DNA from: a virus | Strand: one strand, 5' to 3' | Virus record (IMG/VR): IMGVR_UViG_3300020465_000037 | Span: 1 to 40,336 of that record | Length of the DNA stretch: 40,336 nt | Part shown: positions 20,485 to 31,400 of the stretch, one piece after another | Position numbering within the stretch: the first letter of the stretch is position 1 | How the letters are laid out: every line of letters starts with the position of its first letter | Notes under the pieces: model-generated | Databases searched by the model: none | Told to the model about the DNA's origin: nothing | Seen by the model: only the letters and a program-made list of their open reading frames with translations | Program-made: the position numbers and the translations under genes

Positions 20485-20487
20485 ATA
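20481..20487 (+). promoter_or_regulatory. T4-type late promoter motif, CTAAATA
   Basis: CTAAATA again overlaps the upstream TAA stop, with 21 bases between the motif and the ATG at 20509. That spacing fits a late transcript with a short leader for the cupredoxin gene and the genes behind it. Assigned by motif and position only. Confidence 0.55.
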
Positions 20488-20508
20488 ATCCTGTAATCAA
20501 GTATTCAA

Positions 20509-21990
20509 ATGGCTAAACAAACACTCAGTATTGGTACTACCGCCAATGACGGCACAGGCGACAGTCTGAGAGATGGTGCTATCAAATTGAATCAAGTCAT
20601 TGATGAAATTTACACCAATCTAGGTAACGATACCAATCTTCAAGTCAACGTAGGTGCTCCTACGAATGGACAAACTCTAATATGGAATGGTGCTCAGTTT
20701 GCTGAGAGTCATTTCGCTGCATTTACAGCTGATGTAGATGTATCTGGACAGAAAATCATATCATCTAACAACGGTGACATAGTTGTACAACCTAACGGTA
20801 GTGGTGATATCAAATTCTGGGCAGCAAACACTGGATCGGCACTTACCTATATTGATGGTGCTGATGGTAAACTAAAATGGTCTAATGACTTTGCAACATC
20901 TGGTGATTTACCAGCATTTACTGATCATAAAGGAATGTTTGGTGTTGTTATCGATGAGGCTGCTGCATACTATGCAACTAATACAGCGTGGACTAAGATA
21001 ATAGACACGACATGTAGTGTAGGGATGCTTGATGACGTAGATATGACAGTCGGTGGAGGTCCGAGTGATGGTCAAGTACTTAAATGGTCCGCTTCTAATC
21101 TTGCTTGGGAGCCTAAAAACGATGAGGCAGGATCTGGTGGAGGCGGTGGAACGACTCAAAACCTTTTTGAAGGAATCACTGCTGACACTGGCAGTACTAC
21201 TGCTAGTGCTCCTACTGATGTTCTTACAGTTGCGGGAGGCACTGAAATCTCGACTGCAATCGTCGGAGACACCCTCACAATAAACATGACAGGCACCCTT
21301 GGTGACCTAAACCAAAATGCCTATGGTGTTATTGGAAGTGATTCAGGAAATAAAACAGCAAATGCTGCTACTGCTACTATTAATTTACTTGGTGGCACTG
21401 GTATAAGCACTGCTATATCAGGAGACAACCTTACAATCACTAATGATGCTCCAAACGTATCACAGAATATATTCCAAACAATCGCTGGTGACTCTGGTAC
21501 AACTGCTGCTGGAAGTGCAACTACTACATTAACCGTAGCGGGTGGTAATGGAGTTACAACTGCTGCAACAGCAGATACGATAACCCTAAACGCAGATCTT
21601 TATCTTTCTGGAAGTGCATCCAATAATGATAATATTATATTCAATGGTACTTCATGGGATCCTGTAGAGAGTCCTACAGTTGGTTTCAATATTACTGCAC
21701 CTACCATGAATGATTATCAATTCTCAGGTGGTGGTATGGATTCATCAGCAAATAATCCAACAATCTATGTTTATAGAGGATTCACATACAGATTTAACAA
21801 CACTTCTGGTGTAGCACACCCATTTGAATTAAGACAGTCAGCAGGTGGTGCTGCTTTAAATGTAGGTGTTACTGGATCTACTACAGGAGTCCAATATTAT
21901 ACTGTGCCTCAAAACGTTGCTGCTGGCACAACATATGTTTATCAATGCACACTCCATCCTTCAATGGTTGGTAATATAACAATCGTATAA
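20509..21990 (+). CDS. Virion structural protein with C-terminal type-1 copper cupredoxin domain
   Basis: The 493-residue product has three parts. The N-terminus (about 1-60, starting MAKQTLSIGTTANDGTGDS) resembles the anchoring end seen in structural proteins of T4-like cyanophages. Residues about 217-365 hold three tandem beta repeats of the form F..I..D.G.T.A....LTVAGG.GI.TA..GDT.TI. The last 100 residues form a plastocyanin/amicyanin-like domain: a YVYRGFTYRFNNTSG strand, H437 in AHPFEL, and C480-x2-H483-x2-M486 in YQCTLHPSM, a spacing identical to that of amicyanin. All four expected copper ligands are present. A free-standing plastocyanin is ruled out because the domain is fused to a structural protein. 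Late promoter motif upstream; the next ATG follows the stop by one base. Copper binding itself is inferred. Confidence 0.88.
   Translation: MAKQTLSIGTTANDGTGDSLRDGAIKLNQVIDEIYTNLGNDTNLQVNVGAPTNGQTLIWNGAQFAESHFAAFTADVDVSGQKIISSNNGDIVVQPNGSGDIKFWAANTGSALTYIDGADGKLKWSNDFATSGDLPAFTDHKGMFGVVIDEAAAYYATNTAWTKIIDTTCSVGMLDDVDMTVGGGPSDGQVLKWSASNLAWEPKNDEAGSGGGGGTTQNLFEGITADTGSTTASAPTDVLTVAGGTEISTAIVGDTLTINMTGTLGDLNQNAYGVIGSDSGNKTANAATATINLLGGTGISTAISGDNLTITNDAPNVSQNIFQTIAGDSGTTAAGSATTTLTVAGGNGVTTAATADTITLNADLYLSGSASNNDNIIFNGTSWDPVESPTVGFNITAPTMNDYQFSGGGMDSSANNPTIYVYRGFTYRFNNTSGVAHPFELRQSAGGAALNVGVTGSTTGVQYYTVPQNVAAGTTYVYQCTLHPSMVGNITIV
21679..21987 (+). other. Cupredoxin domain with complete His-Cys-His-Met ligand set
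   Basis: Residues 391-493 of the preceding gene. Ligand codons: His437 at 21817, Cys480 at 21946, His483 at 21955 and Met486 at 21964. The distance from the first His to Cys, 43 residues, lies between those of amicyanin (39) and plastocyanin (47). Strand order and the C-terminal MVGNITIV strand also match the family. Confidence 0.85.
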
Positions 21991-21991
21991 T

Positions 21992-23896
21992 ATGACAAGA
22001 ACAGTCCCTGGCTCTGGTGCACAAATCTTCCCTGTATTTAATAGTATATCAGGGGTGAGAGATGTCTATGTGACTAATCCTGGGAGTGGATATGACCCTA
22101 ATGACCCTCCAAGACTTCGTATTACGAATTGTGGTACGCCTATTCGTGATGCTGTACTAAGACCTGTAATAGAAGGTAGTGCTGGAGAGATTACTGCTGT
22201 GGAAGTGTTAGATCCTGGTGAAGGATATAACCCATTAACATTAGTAGTTGAAGATGATGCATCTGATAATCATGCAGATGGTATAGTCTTCCTTAAAGAA
22301 GACGGTAGTATTGATTTCATTCAGATGACCACACCTGGTGATGGTTATTTTGATGCTACTGCTCGCATTGAAGGTGGTGGTGGATCTGGTGCTGAATTGG
22401 TACCAATCACAGGATTGATAACTGGTCTTTCTATTGAAGAGCAGGGTAGAAACTATACTGAGGAAGACGTTAACCTTATTATTTCAGGTGGTGGAGGACA
22501 GGGTGCAACTGGTGTTGCTGCTGTTAATCCATTCGGTCAGGTTACATCTATTACCTTAACAAATCAAGGTGAATTCTTCGAGGATCCTCCTCTTATACAG
22601 ATAATAAAAGGCGGTGGATCGGGTGCAACGGCCGAAGCGTATATTAACCTCGGACAGATTACAAGCATTAACCTCTTGGCAGGTGGCGGTGGATATAGTA
22701 CGCCTCCTGAGATTATCTTTACTAGGGATACTAACCTTATTAGAGAAGCAAGAGTTAGACAGTCGTTAAATGCAGTTACATACAACCTTACAGGTATTAC
22801 AACTGATTTAACTTCAAGTCAAACAGAAATACCAGTTGAAACTACTGCACCTTTCCCAGGTTCAGGTAAAATTCTACTGGGTAGAGAGTTAGTTAGATAT
22901 ACAGGTAAGACTGAAGCAGGTATAGATGGTGCCTTATATGACGCATTCACTGGATGTGATAGAGGTATTAATTTCCGTTTCGATCAGAAGGTCATACTTG
23001 ATAATCTACAGGACAACCCTGATACTGGATTAACTGCTTATAGTTTCAGTGTTACTGATAAAGTAAGAAGGGTTGAAGAGTCATCTAACAACCGAGTTGC
23101 TATAGTATATGACTGGGATCCTGTCCAGAGAGCACTCTATTTAACCTTCGAGGTTGATGAACTAGCGTTTATTGATGGTGGTAGATCAAATGAGAAGGCA
23201 AAGAATATAGCATTTGTTGGTGGTACTTCTGGATCATCAGGTACAGGTATTGAGCCTCACGTCTTAGTTGAAGTAGAAGGAAGTGACATTGTTACTTTCA
23301 CTGTACCACTAGGTCTTATTCTTAATAGAGCATTTGAGGATGATGATGAAGAGTATACTGATAGTGAAGGTATACAAAGATTTGGTGATGGTATTATTGA
23401 CCTTGTTAACACAGGTACAGACTTTGAAAACCAGATTAATCTAGATGGTGGTATCGCATCGTCTAAATATGGTATAGAGGAAACACTTGGTGGACAAAAC
23501 ACCACTCTATTACAGATTGGTGATCAGATATATGACGGTAGTCAGAATGCATTAGTTGCAACTGTGCAGTCTGCTGGTCAACTTGGCGACGGTGATACTC
23601 ATACATCGACTGCATCTATTATAATAGAATATACTACACAAAATCTTCACTATGTCGAAGCAGGCAATGGTGCAGAAGAGTTAGAAGGTGTTACAACTGG
23701 TGTTAAGTGTACGTCTGTTAGTAGAGTATCTGGACCAAAGTCAAATCAATACACTATTGATGTTAAGAGTCTAGTTAATAGCGGTGACACTTATAAGTTT
23801 AATGTAGGTGAAGTGCTTAGAGGTAATGTCTCTGGAGCATTAGCCAACATCAAAGCTGTTGAATATAATACATTCTCCCGAAACGAGGGTGAATAA
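21992..23896 (+). CDS. Beta-repeat virion structural protein with G.GY repeats
   Basis: The 634-residue product starts with about six tandem repeats of the form (I/V)..(I/V).(V/L)..PG.GY..PP..I.(I/F)..GG..GA.A.(A/P)(I/V), for example NPGSGY, DPGEGY, TPGDGY and GGGGY, between about residues 20 and 250. Next comes a module with an EIPVETTAPFP strand and KILLGRELVRYTGK (about 22795-22970), then CDRG, which recurs in the DUF4815 gene downstream. The C-terminus carries a GEVLRGNVSGALANI motif shared with several neighbours. There is no catalytic motif or membrane segment. The ATG follows the previous stop by one base, so it is probably translationally coupled. A peripheral baseplate or fibre protein is likely; no T4 counterpart is recognisable. 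Confidence 0.82.
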   Translation: MTRTVPGSGAQIFPVFNSISGVRDVYVTNPGSGYDPNDPPRLRITNCGTPIRDAVLRPVIEGSAGEITAVEVLDPGEGYNPLTLVVEDDASDNHADGIVFLKEDGSIDFIQMTTPGDGYFDATARIEGGGGSGAELVPITGLITGLSIEEQGRNYTEEDVNLIISGGGGQGATGVAAVNPFGQVTSITLTNQGEFFEDPPLIQIIKGGGSGATAEAYINLGQITSINLLAGGGGYSTPPEIIFTRDTNLIREARVRQSLNAVTYNLTGITTDLTSSQTEIPVETTAPFPGSGKILLGRELVRYTGKTEAGIDGALYDAFTGCDRGINFRFDQKVILDNLQDNPDTGLTAYSFSVTDKVRRVEESSNNRVAIVYDWDPVQRALYLTFEVDELAFIDGGRSNEKAKNIAFVGGTSGSSGTGIEPHVLVEVEGSDIVTFTVPLGLILNRAFEDDDEEYTDSEGIQRFGDGIIDLVNTGTDFENQINLDGGIASSKYGIEETLGGQNTTLLQIGDQIYDGSQNALVATVQSAGQLGDGDTHTSTASIIIEYTTQNLHYVEAGNGAEELEGVTTGVKCTSVSRVSGPKSNQYTIDVKSLVNSGDTYKFNVGEVLRGNVSGALANIKAVEYNTFSRNEGE

Positions 23897-23901
23897 CCCA
23901 C

Positions 23902-23908
23902 ATAAATA
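23902..23908 (+). promoter_or_regulatory. T4-type late promoter motif, ATAAATA
   Basis: CATAAATAA lies five bases after the preceding stop and 22 bases before the ATG at 23931. A purine-rich AAGAAGG (23911-23917) between them could be a ribosome binding site, though its 13-base spacing is long. It would head a unit containing gp8 and the DUF4815 gene. Confidence 0.55.
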
Positions 23909-23930
23909 AAAAGAAGGCAATTGTATAGTA

Positions 23931-25466
23931 ATGGCATTACTTACCGACCAATTTAGAATATTTACTGCCGAAAGGTTCAGGAAGGCACTTGAAGGGCCAA
24001 ATCCTACTCAGTCTGACCTGGAAGCGGGTACTAGTCGGGATCGCCTTTATGTGTTTATCGGTAGACCCCAACCATGGGATAACGAAAACGCACCTCCAGA
24101 CCCAGTAGATTCATTCCAAGAATTTTCCGATGACTATTCGGATATGATCTCCCTGAAGAGGGTGTTAGCAAATGACACCATTCAGGTTATCCGTCGTACT
24201 GACTGGATTCCCCCTGAGCAAACCACTGGTGGCTTGGGATATGTTTATGATATGTATCGTCATGATTACTCCTCGACTAAAACTGCATCATCGGGTGCGA
24301 CTAAACTTTACGACGCTGATTTCTACGTTGTTAACTCGTCTTACCAAGTTTATAAATGCATTTACAACGGCACCAGTCCTAGTGATCCTAACGGTAAACC
24401 TAGTACTGTTGAGCCTACTGGCACCTCCACTTCAATTATCACAACTGCTGATGGTTACCGTTGGAAGTATATGTTTACGATCCCTGTTGGTCAGGTCTTA
24501 AAATTCTTCTCCAACGAGTACATGCCTGTGTTGTTTGACACTGCTGTTGTTGCTGATGCTATCGGTGGAGAGATTGATACCATTGTTATTGGATCATCTG
24601 GTGCTGGTTATAACAACGGTACCTATGAAAACGTGCCTATTAAAGGAGACGGAGTTGGTGGTAGAGTTTCACTTGTTGTAGATGGTGGTCGTATTGCCTC
24701 TGCTACTGTTACATCTGGTGGATCTGGATACACCTTTGGTAAAGTAATCATCGATGAAGTCAACGGTATTGGTGCTGGAACAGGTACTGGTGGTAGCGTT
24801 GAGGTTGTTATACCTCCTACTGGAGGACATGGTGCTTCCCCTGCAACTGAGTTGGGTGGTTTCCGTGTGATGATCAACACTAAGTTCACCTACGATGAAG
24901 GATCTGGTGACTTCCCAACTGATAACGACTATCGTCGTATTGGTTTGGTAATTAATCCTAACAAGTTTGGTACACAGGAATTAACGTCCGACCTGACATT
25001 AAGTGCCACAAAGGCTGCAATATTTGCACCTACGTTTACTGGAAACTTCCAGACTGACGAGATTATAACCCAGTCTCGTACTGTTGGTGGTCAACAGGTA
25101 ACGGCAAGAGGACGTGTTATATCATGGAATGCAACTACTAAAGTCCTCAAGTACTACCAGAATAGAATTGATGGTATCTTCCCTGAATTCACTGGTAACT
25201 TAATTGAGTTTGAAGGTGGTAACCCAATTGTGGGTGCTATCTCAGGTGCATCTGCTGACCCAGATATTAACTTCCCTATTGTTTCTGGATCCTCCACGAG
25301 GGTTATTAACAATGCTGAGTATGACCTAGGTATGGCATTTACCAACGGATATGCAAAAGCAGAAGTTGATCCTAACTCAGGTGATGTTATCTACATAGAT
25401 AACAGAGGAGCAATTACTCGTGCTGGAGACCAAATTGAAGACATCAAAATCGTAATCGAGTTCTAA
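23931..25466 (+). CDS. gp8: Baseplate wedge protein gp8
   Basis: The 511-residue product matches T4 gp8 along its length from memory of that sequence: FTAERFRKAL aligns with the T4 N-terminus, FIGRPQPWDNEN with FGRSEPWSSNEN, VIRRTDW with VIPRRDW, a YRWKYMFTIP strand followed by NEYMPV with YVWEYLFEIP and NEYIVV, RRIGLVINP with RQISIITNP, and the end IYIDNRGAITRAGDQIEDI with IYMENRPPIIMAMDQTEEI. In T4, gp8 forms part of the baseplate wedge with gp6, gp7, gp10 and gp53. This protein is about 175 residues longer than the T4 one (334). Much of the extra length is a Gly-rich insertion at about 212-305 with repeats of G.GY type like those of the upstream gene, plus a second insertion at about 350-460 with VGAISGASA. 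Late promoter motif upstream. Confidence 0.93.
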   Translation: MALLTDQFRIFTAERFRKALEGPNPTQSDLEAGTSRDRLYVFIGRPQPWDNENAPPDPVDSFQEFSDDYSDMISLKRVLANDTIQVIRRTDWIPPEQTTGGLGYVYDMYRHDYSSTKTASSGATKLYDADFYVVNSSYQVYKCIYNGTSPSDPNGKPSTVEPTGTSTSIITTADGYRWKYMFTIPVGQVLKFFSNEYMPVLFDTAVVADAIGGEIDTIVIGSSGAGYNNGTYENVPIKGDGVGGRVSLVVDGGRIASATVTSGGSGYTFGKVIIDEVNGIGAGTGTGGSVEVVIPPTGGHGASPATELGGFRVMINTKFTYDEGSGDFPTDNDYRRIGLVINPNKFGTQELTSDLTLSATKAAIFAPTFTGNFQTDEIITQSRTVGGQQVTARGRVISWNATTKVLKYYQNRIDGIFPEFTGNLIEFEGGNPIVGAISGASADPDINFPIVSGSSTRVINNAEYDLGMAFTNGYAKAEVDPNSGDVIYIDNRGAITRAGDQIEDIKIVIEF

Positions 25467-25469
25467 GAC

Positions 25470-28400
25470 ATGCCACAGAATACTAATTTAAACATTAGTC
25501 CTTACTTTGATGACTTTGATAAGGACAAGAATTTTTACAGAGTCCTCTTTAGACCAGGATATCCAATACAGGCACGTGAGCTCACGACCATGCAGTCCAT
25601 ACTGCAAAACCAGTTGGAGTCTGTTGGACAGCACTTCTTTAAAGAAGGAAGTATGGTCATACCAGGTCAGGTGGGTTATGACCTTCAAGTACAAGCAATT
25701 GTTCTTCAACAATCATTCCTAGGGGTAGACGTTGAGACGTATCGTACCCAGTTAAATGGACAGATTATTGAGGGTATTACTACAGGTATTAAGGCAAAGG
25801 TACTATATTCTATCCCCTCTACAGAGTCTACTAAAGGTTATGTAACTCTGTATGTTAAGTATGTTGAGTCAGGTGACACCACAAGTGACACTACCCTCAA
25901 GACTTTTCAGCCCAACGAGCAACTATTGGCCGAAAATGAAATAACCTTCGGAACTACTTTGATTGAAGTAGGGTCACCATTTGGACAACTATTACCAGTC
26001 AACGCAACTGCGGTAGCATCTACTGCATACATTAACGCTGGTGTTTACTTTATTAGAGGTCATTTCGTTGATATACCTTCATCTTACTTAATCTTAGATC
26101 AATATGATAATAACCCTTCCTACAGAGTTGGACTTGAAGTCAGTGAGTCAATCGTTACACCAGAAGACGACCCATCTCTTAATGACAACGCAGCAGGTAC
26201 ATCTAACTATTCTGCTCCAGGTGGTCACAGATTTAGAATTAAGACTACTCTCACTAAGAAGCCAATCAATGATGAAACCGATAAGAATTTCATTGAATTA
26301 CTTCGTATCAACAACTCAAAAGTTGAACAGTTTGTTACTCACACAGCTTATTCAGAGCTTGAAAGATCACTCGCAAGAAGAACCTTCGAGGAAAGTGGCG
26401 ACTATGTAATTGACACCTTTACTGTTAAAGCAAGAGAGTGTCTAGATGATGGATTTAACAACGGTGTATACCGTGCAGGTGAAACTACCTCTGGTGGACA
26501 ATTAGCATCAGACGATCTAGTTGCATTTGAGATTAGCCCAGGTAGAGCATATGTTAAAGGTTATAGGACAGAGTTTTTGGTACCACAATATGTGGATGCT
26601 CCTAAACCAAGAGACTTCGCTTCAGTACAAAATACTATTCTACCATTCAGATTAGGACAGTATGTAAAAGTTTATGATGTATATGGATGGCCCGACCTAA
26701 CTGGTGAAGGTGTTACATCTGCATATCAAACTCTAGAGATATATGATGATTGGCAATTAAACACTACTAATACTGTTTCAGGTACACTCATTGGTAGGTG
26801 TCGTACAGTCCAAATTCAAGAGACTTCAATAAATGGTGTCTGGGATTTATGGATATTTGATGCTCAAATGTTTACTGCAATCAACTTTGCAGCAGGTAAT
26901 AACAACGTACAGGTGGGTGATTTACTCAAAGGTAGGTCATCTCAGGCAACAGGTTTCGTTGCAGAGCAAGGTTCAGGTACCAACTGTAGACTAGAGCAAG
27001 TCTCAGGGGTCTTCCAAAATGGCGAGGTTATCGAGCGTGATGGCCGAGTTGTTGGTACACTAGAAGCAGCACATACATTTAACCTAACTGATGCTAGACA
27101 TGTAGTTGGTAGAAACACAGGTAATGCTATTATCTTTGGTGCTAACTTAATGTTGAATGATGTTAGGATCATTGAAGGTACAACTGTTACTATCGATCAA
27201 GCAGGTAATAGTAGACTAGAAGGATTCAGGACTAAGTTTGCACAAGACCTACGTCCAGGCGATGTAGTTACTCCAACTAATACTTCAGATGAAGGTGAAA
27301 ATAGTTTAAGGATTCAGACAGTTGATGTTACAGCAATAAACACTACTTCTGTTAATGCTGCTACTGGTACGTCAGGATATATCTTTGATTACCTAGAACA
27401 ACATGCATTACTAGAAGCAGGTGCTAAGAAAGGTACTGTTAATGATGGGGAAGTAGGTGCTCTAGCACGTATGAGACCATTCATCTTCCAGAAAGACTAC
27501 CAGAATGGTGAGCTATCTATTGACTGTCCACGTACATCAATGAAGTCAATCTCTGACGAATCATTCTTTGTATTCAGGACATTCACTAATAAGACTGTTG
27601 TATCTGGTGGTGTTACTGTTTCACTACCTGAATCAGAGCAGTTTGCTACTCTTGATGAAGAAAACTATATTCTAACTATCATTGCTGAATCAGGATCTGC
27701 ATGGTCAGTTGGAGAAAACTTAGATATAGATGCTCTTAACACTGCTGGTACTTTGACAGTTACCTTTGGTGCTGACAGACAGTCAATCACTATTGATGGT
27801 CTTGCTAACGTATCTACTATCAAACTAACTGCACTGGTATCTAAGAATATCGTCAGTAAGAAGATTAAGACTGCTGCTAAGATGAGAGCGTTGAAAGTTA
27901 TCCGCACTCGTATTAACAACGATCAACAAAAATATGGTTTGGCATATGGTAACCTATATGGCACACGTATTGAAGATGAAGAGATATCATTTGCATTGAA
28001 TGACGTATACAAAGTACATGCTGTATATGAGTCAGAGAATGATAGCGATGCATCACCTCCTTATATTGTATTAACAGAGTCAACTTTCTTTGATAACGGC
28101 ACGGTTATCATAGGTAAGACATCTGGAGCACGTGGTAGAGTTATACAGTTTATCAACTCTACTTTAAGACTATACTATGTCCAGTTAAATGAAATTCCAT
28201 TCGCAGCTGGTGAGACTGTTGATGGTGTAGATGATGATGGAATACCACTATCAGCATTCGTTGATGACGCTGAAGGATCAGTATTCAGAGGTAGTAAAGT
28301 TATCACTACACAGTTTACTTTAGATCCAGGTCAGAAAGCACACTACTATGATGTGTGTAAGATCAGTAGGTATCCACAGTATACTCCACCTATTCGTAAG

Positions 28401-31400
28401 ATGTTAATCATTTTTGATTACTTCATCCATGAATCATCAGGAGACTACTTCTCTGCTCAGTCATATACTGGTATAGCATACAAAGAAATTCCAACCTATA
28501 AACTAGATGGATCTATTAACTTCCTAAGAGACCAAGTAGACTTCCGTCCAGGCGTAGGTGAGTTAGCATCTGGATCAGGTACAGTTACTGCACCTTTCTA
28601 TGTTAACTGTGCATCTTTAGATTTTGCTGCAAGACAGTTTGATACTTCTGGAGGTAGTGGAGGATCAACCATCTTCGATATACCGAAGGTGAATACTGAG
28701 ATCCGTATGGACTACTCATACTATCTTCCTCGTGCTGACAAGTTGTACTTGACACATGATAATAAACTTAAGATAGTTAAGGGTGTATCCTCAGAGGATC
28801 TACCACCCCCAGATGGTATTGCTAATGCTATGCTATTAGCACAGATTGAATACCGTCCTTACACATATGATGTAGAAAGAGATATTCTAATCAGTCCTGA
28901 GATTATCAGACGATATACCATGAAGGATATCGGTGATCTTGAGACAAGACTAGAGCACGTAGAATACTACACATCTCTATCTCTACTAGAATCACAAGCA
29001 GAAAATACTAAAACTTATGATGATAACGGATTTGACCGTCTTAAGAATGGTTACGTTGTTGATGACTTTACCGATCACAACGTTGGTGACGTTTTCTCAG
29101 TTGACTACAAATGCTCTCTCGACTTCAAGAATGGATTCCTTAGACCATCACACTACACAACAAACGTACCACTTGAATTAAATATGTCAGCGTCTTCCAA
29201 TATTGTGAAGACTATTGGTAACATGGCATTGCTACCATGGGAAGACTTAGCAATCATTACTCAACCATATGCATCTAGGGTAGAGAATGTAAACCCATTT
29301 AACGTGTTTACTTTCATTGGTCGTATTGACTTAACTCCTGCATCTGATGACTGGGTTGACATTAAGAGATTACCAGCTCGTGTTGAAAACGTAGAAGGTG
29401 ACTTCTCATCTGTATCAAGAGACTTACAAGTTGACCAGAATGGATTCGCTCCTATTCAGTGGGGATCATGGAAGACTAACTGGACAGGTGAATCATTACA
29501 ATCTACCTCACAGTTTAGAAACAGATCTGGATCATTCAGTGCAGGTGGTCGTAGACTCGGTAGATTGGGTCACGGACAAGGTAGACAGCCTTTATTCGTA
29601 CATGAAAGACGTACTTGGAGGGTTGTTAACAACCAAGCAAGACAGGGTATTAAGACTCGTGTTGTTGCTAAGATTGATAAGAAATCTCTAGGAGATACAC
29701 AGTTATCTCAAACAGCGATACCTTGGATTAGATCTCGTAACGTTTCATTCAACAGTGATAGAATGAAGCCAAGAACAAGAATCTATGCATTCTTCGATGG
29801 TGTTAACGTAACAACTTACATCACACCTAAAGTTATTGAGATTGTTAAGTCATCTACTGCTGATCCTAATACCAACGAAACACCTTTCGTTGAAGGTGAG
29901 ACTGTAGTTGGTAGCATCTCAGGATGTAGATTCAAGGTTGCTCCTGCAAATGATGGATATAAGACTGACCCATACGGAGTGGGTACTGCAACACTAGCAG
30001 AGTCATATGCATCGCAGACACCTTATATTAATATTGATACTGCATCTTTATCCGAGAGTGTCAACCCTAACTATTACGGCAACATGAATGTCGGAGAAGT
30101 ATTGGTAGGACAGACATCTGGTGCACGTGCAGTTGTTAAAGATCGTCGTTTACTTACAGACAATGTTGGAAGTTTCAAAGGATCATTCTTTATTCCTAAC
30201 CCAGGTAACGATTCAAACCCTCGTTGGGCTACAGGTACAAGGACATTCCGATTCACAACGTCAACGACAAATAGTAAGGCGAGTGGAGAAGTAGATTCAT
30301 CTGCTGATACTACATACTCAGCACAAGGTACACTGAAGACTGTTAGAGAGAATATTCTTGCAGTTAGAAATGCTGAATTAGTTAAAGATACCGTTTCAGA
30401 TACTAGACAGGTTATCACCACTAGGACTGAGACCAGACAGATTGGTTGGTATGACCCTCTTGCTCAATCATTCATTGTTGATGATGAGGGTGGTGTATTC
30501 CTAACTGGTGTTGATGTATTCTTCAAGACTAAGGATGCTAACATTCCTATCTCTATGCAGATCAGGACTATGGAGAATGGTTATCCTACTAAGGATATTC
30601 TTCCTTTCTCTGACGTAACAATTACACCTGATTCAATTGAATTGTCAGACAATGCAGCGATTGCATCTCGTTTCACATTCAGATCTCCTGTATACATTAA
30701 GGCATCTACTGAATATTGTTTCGTATTACTATCTGACTCTAACGAATATCAAGTCTGGATCTCCAGAATGGGTGACGTTGATGTCTCTGGTACTAGGACA
30801 ATATCTGAGCAGCCATATGCAGGTGTGTTATTCAAGTCACAAAACGCATCTACTTGGACAGCAGACCAGTATGAAGACATGAAGTTTACTGTCTATCGTG
30901 CTAAGTTTACTGAATTATCAGGTACTGCAATACTTAATAACGCAGAGTTAGGTAAAGGTAATGGTGGTATTCACAACCTTATTGAGAATCCTATATTAAC
31001 CTTGAAACCAACTCAGTTATTAACACTGCCAGCTGGTCAAAACTTTAACTTCACTATTGGTGCAAGAATCACACAGAGTCCATCTGGTGCATCTGCTACC
31101 ATTAAAGAATTTGATGCTAACTCAGATCCAGAGAAGATAACCATCACTGATATAGATGGTGCATTCGCAGCTGGTTTCTTAGATGCTAACAATGACCCAT
31201 TCCAAGGTCTTGCTTCATCTCAGTCAGTATCAACTATAGTATTATCTGCTATCTACAACGGCACGTTTGAAGTAGGTAACGTAGTTAGTGGATCTACATC
31301 TGCTGCTACTGGTATAGTTACAGACTATAATGCAGGTACAAATACATTGACTCTAAACTATATCACTAAAGCATTCGATGCTAGTGATACGTTATCAGAG

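Noticed and set aside
20509-21990. Plastocyanin auxiliary metabolic gene (petE)
   Set aside because: The cupredoxin is only the last fifth of a structural protein and has no signal peptide or independent start; it is reported as a fusion instead.
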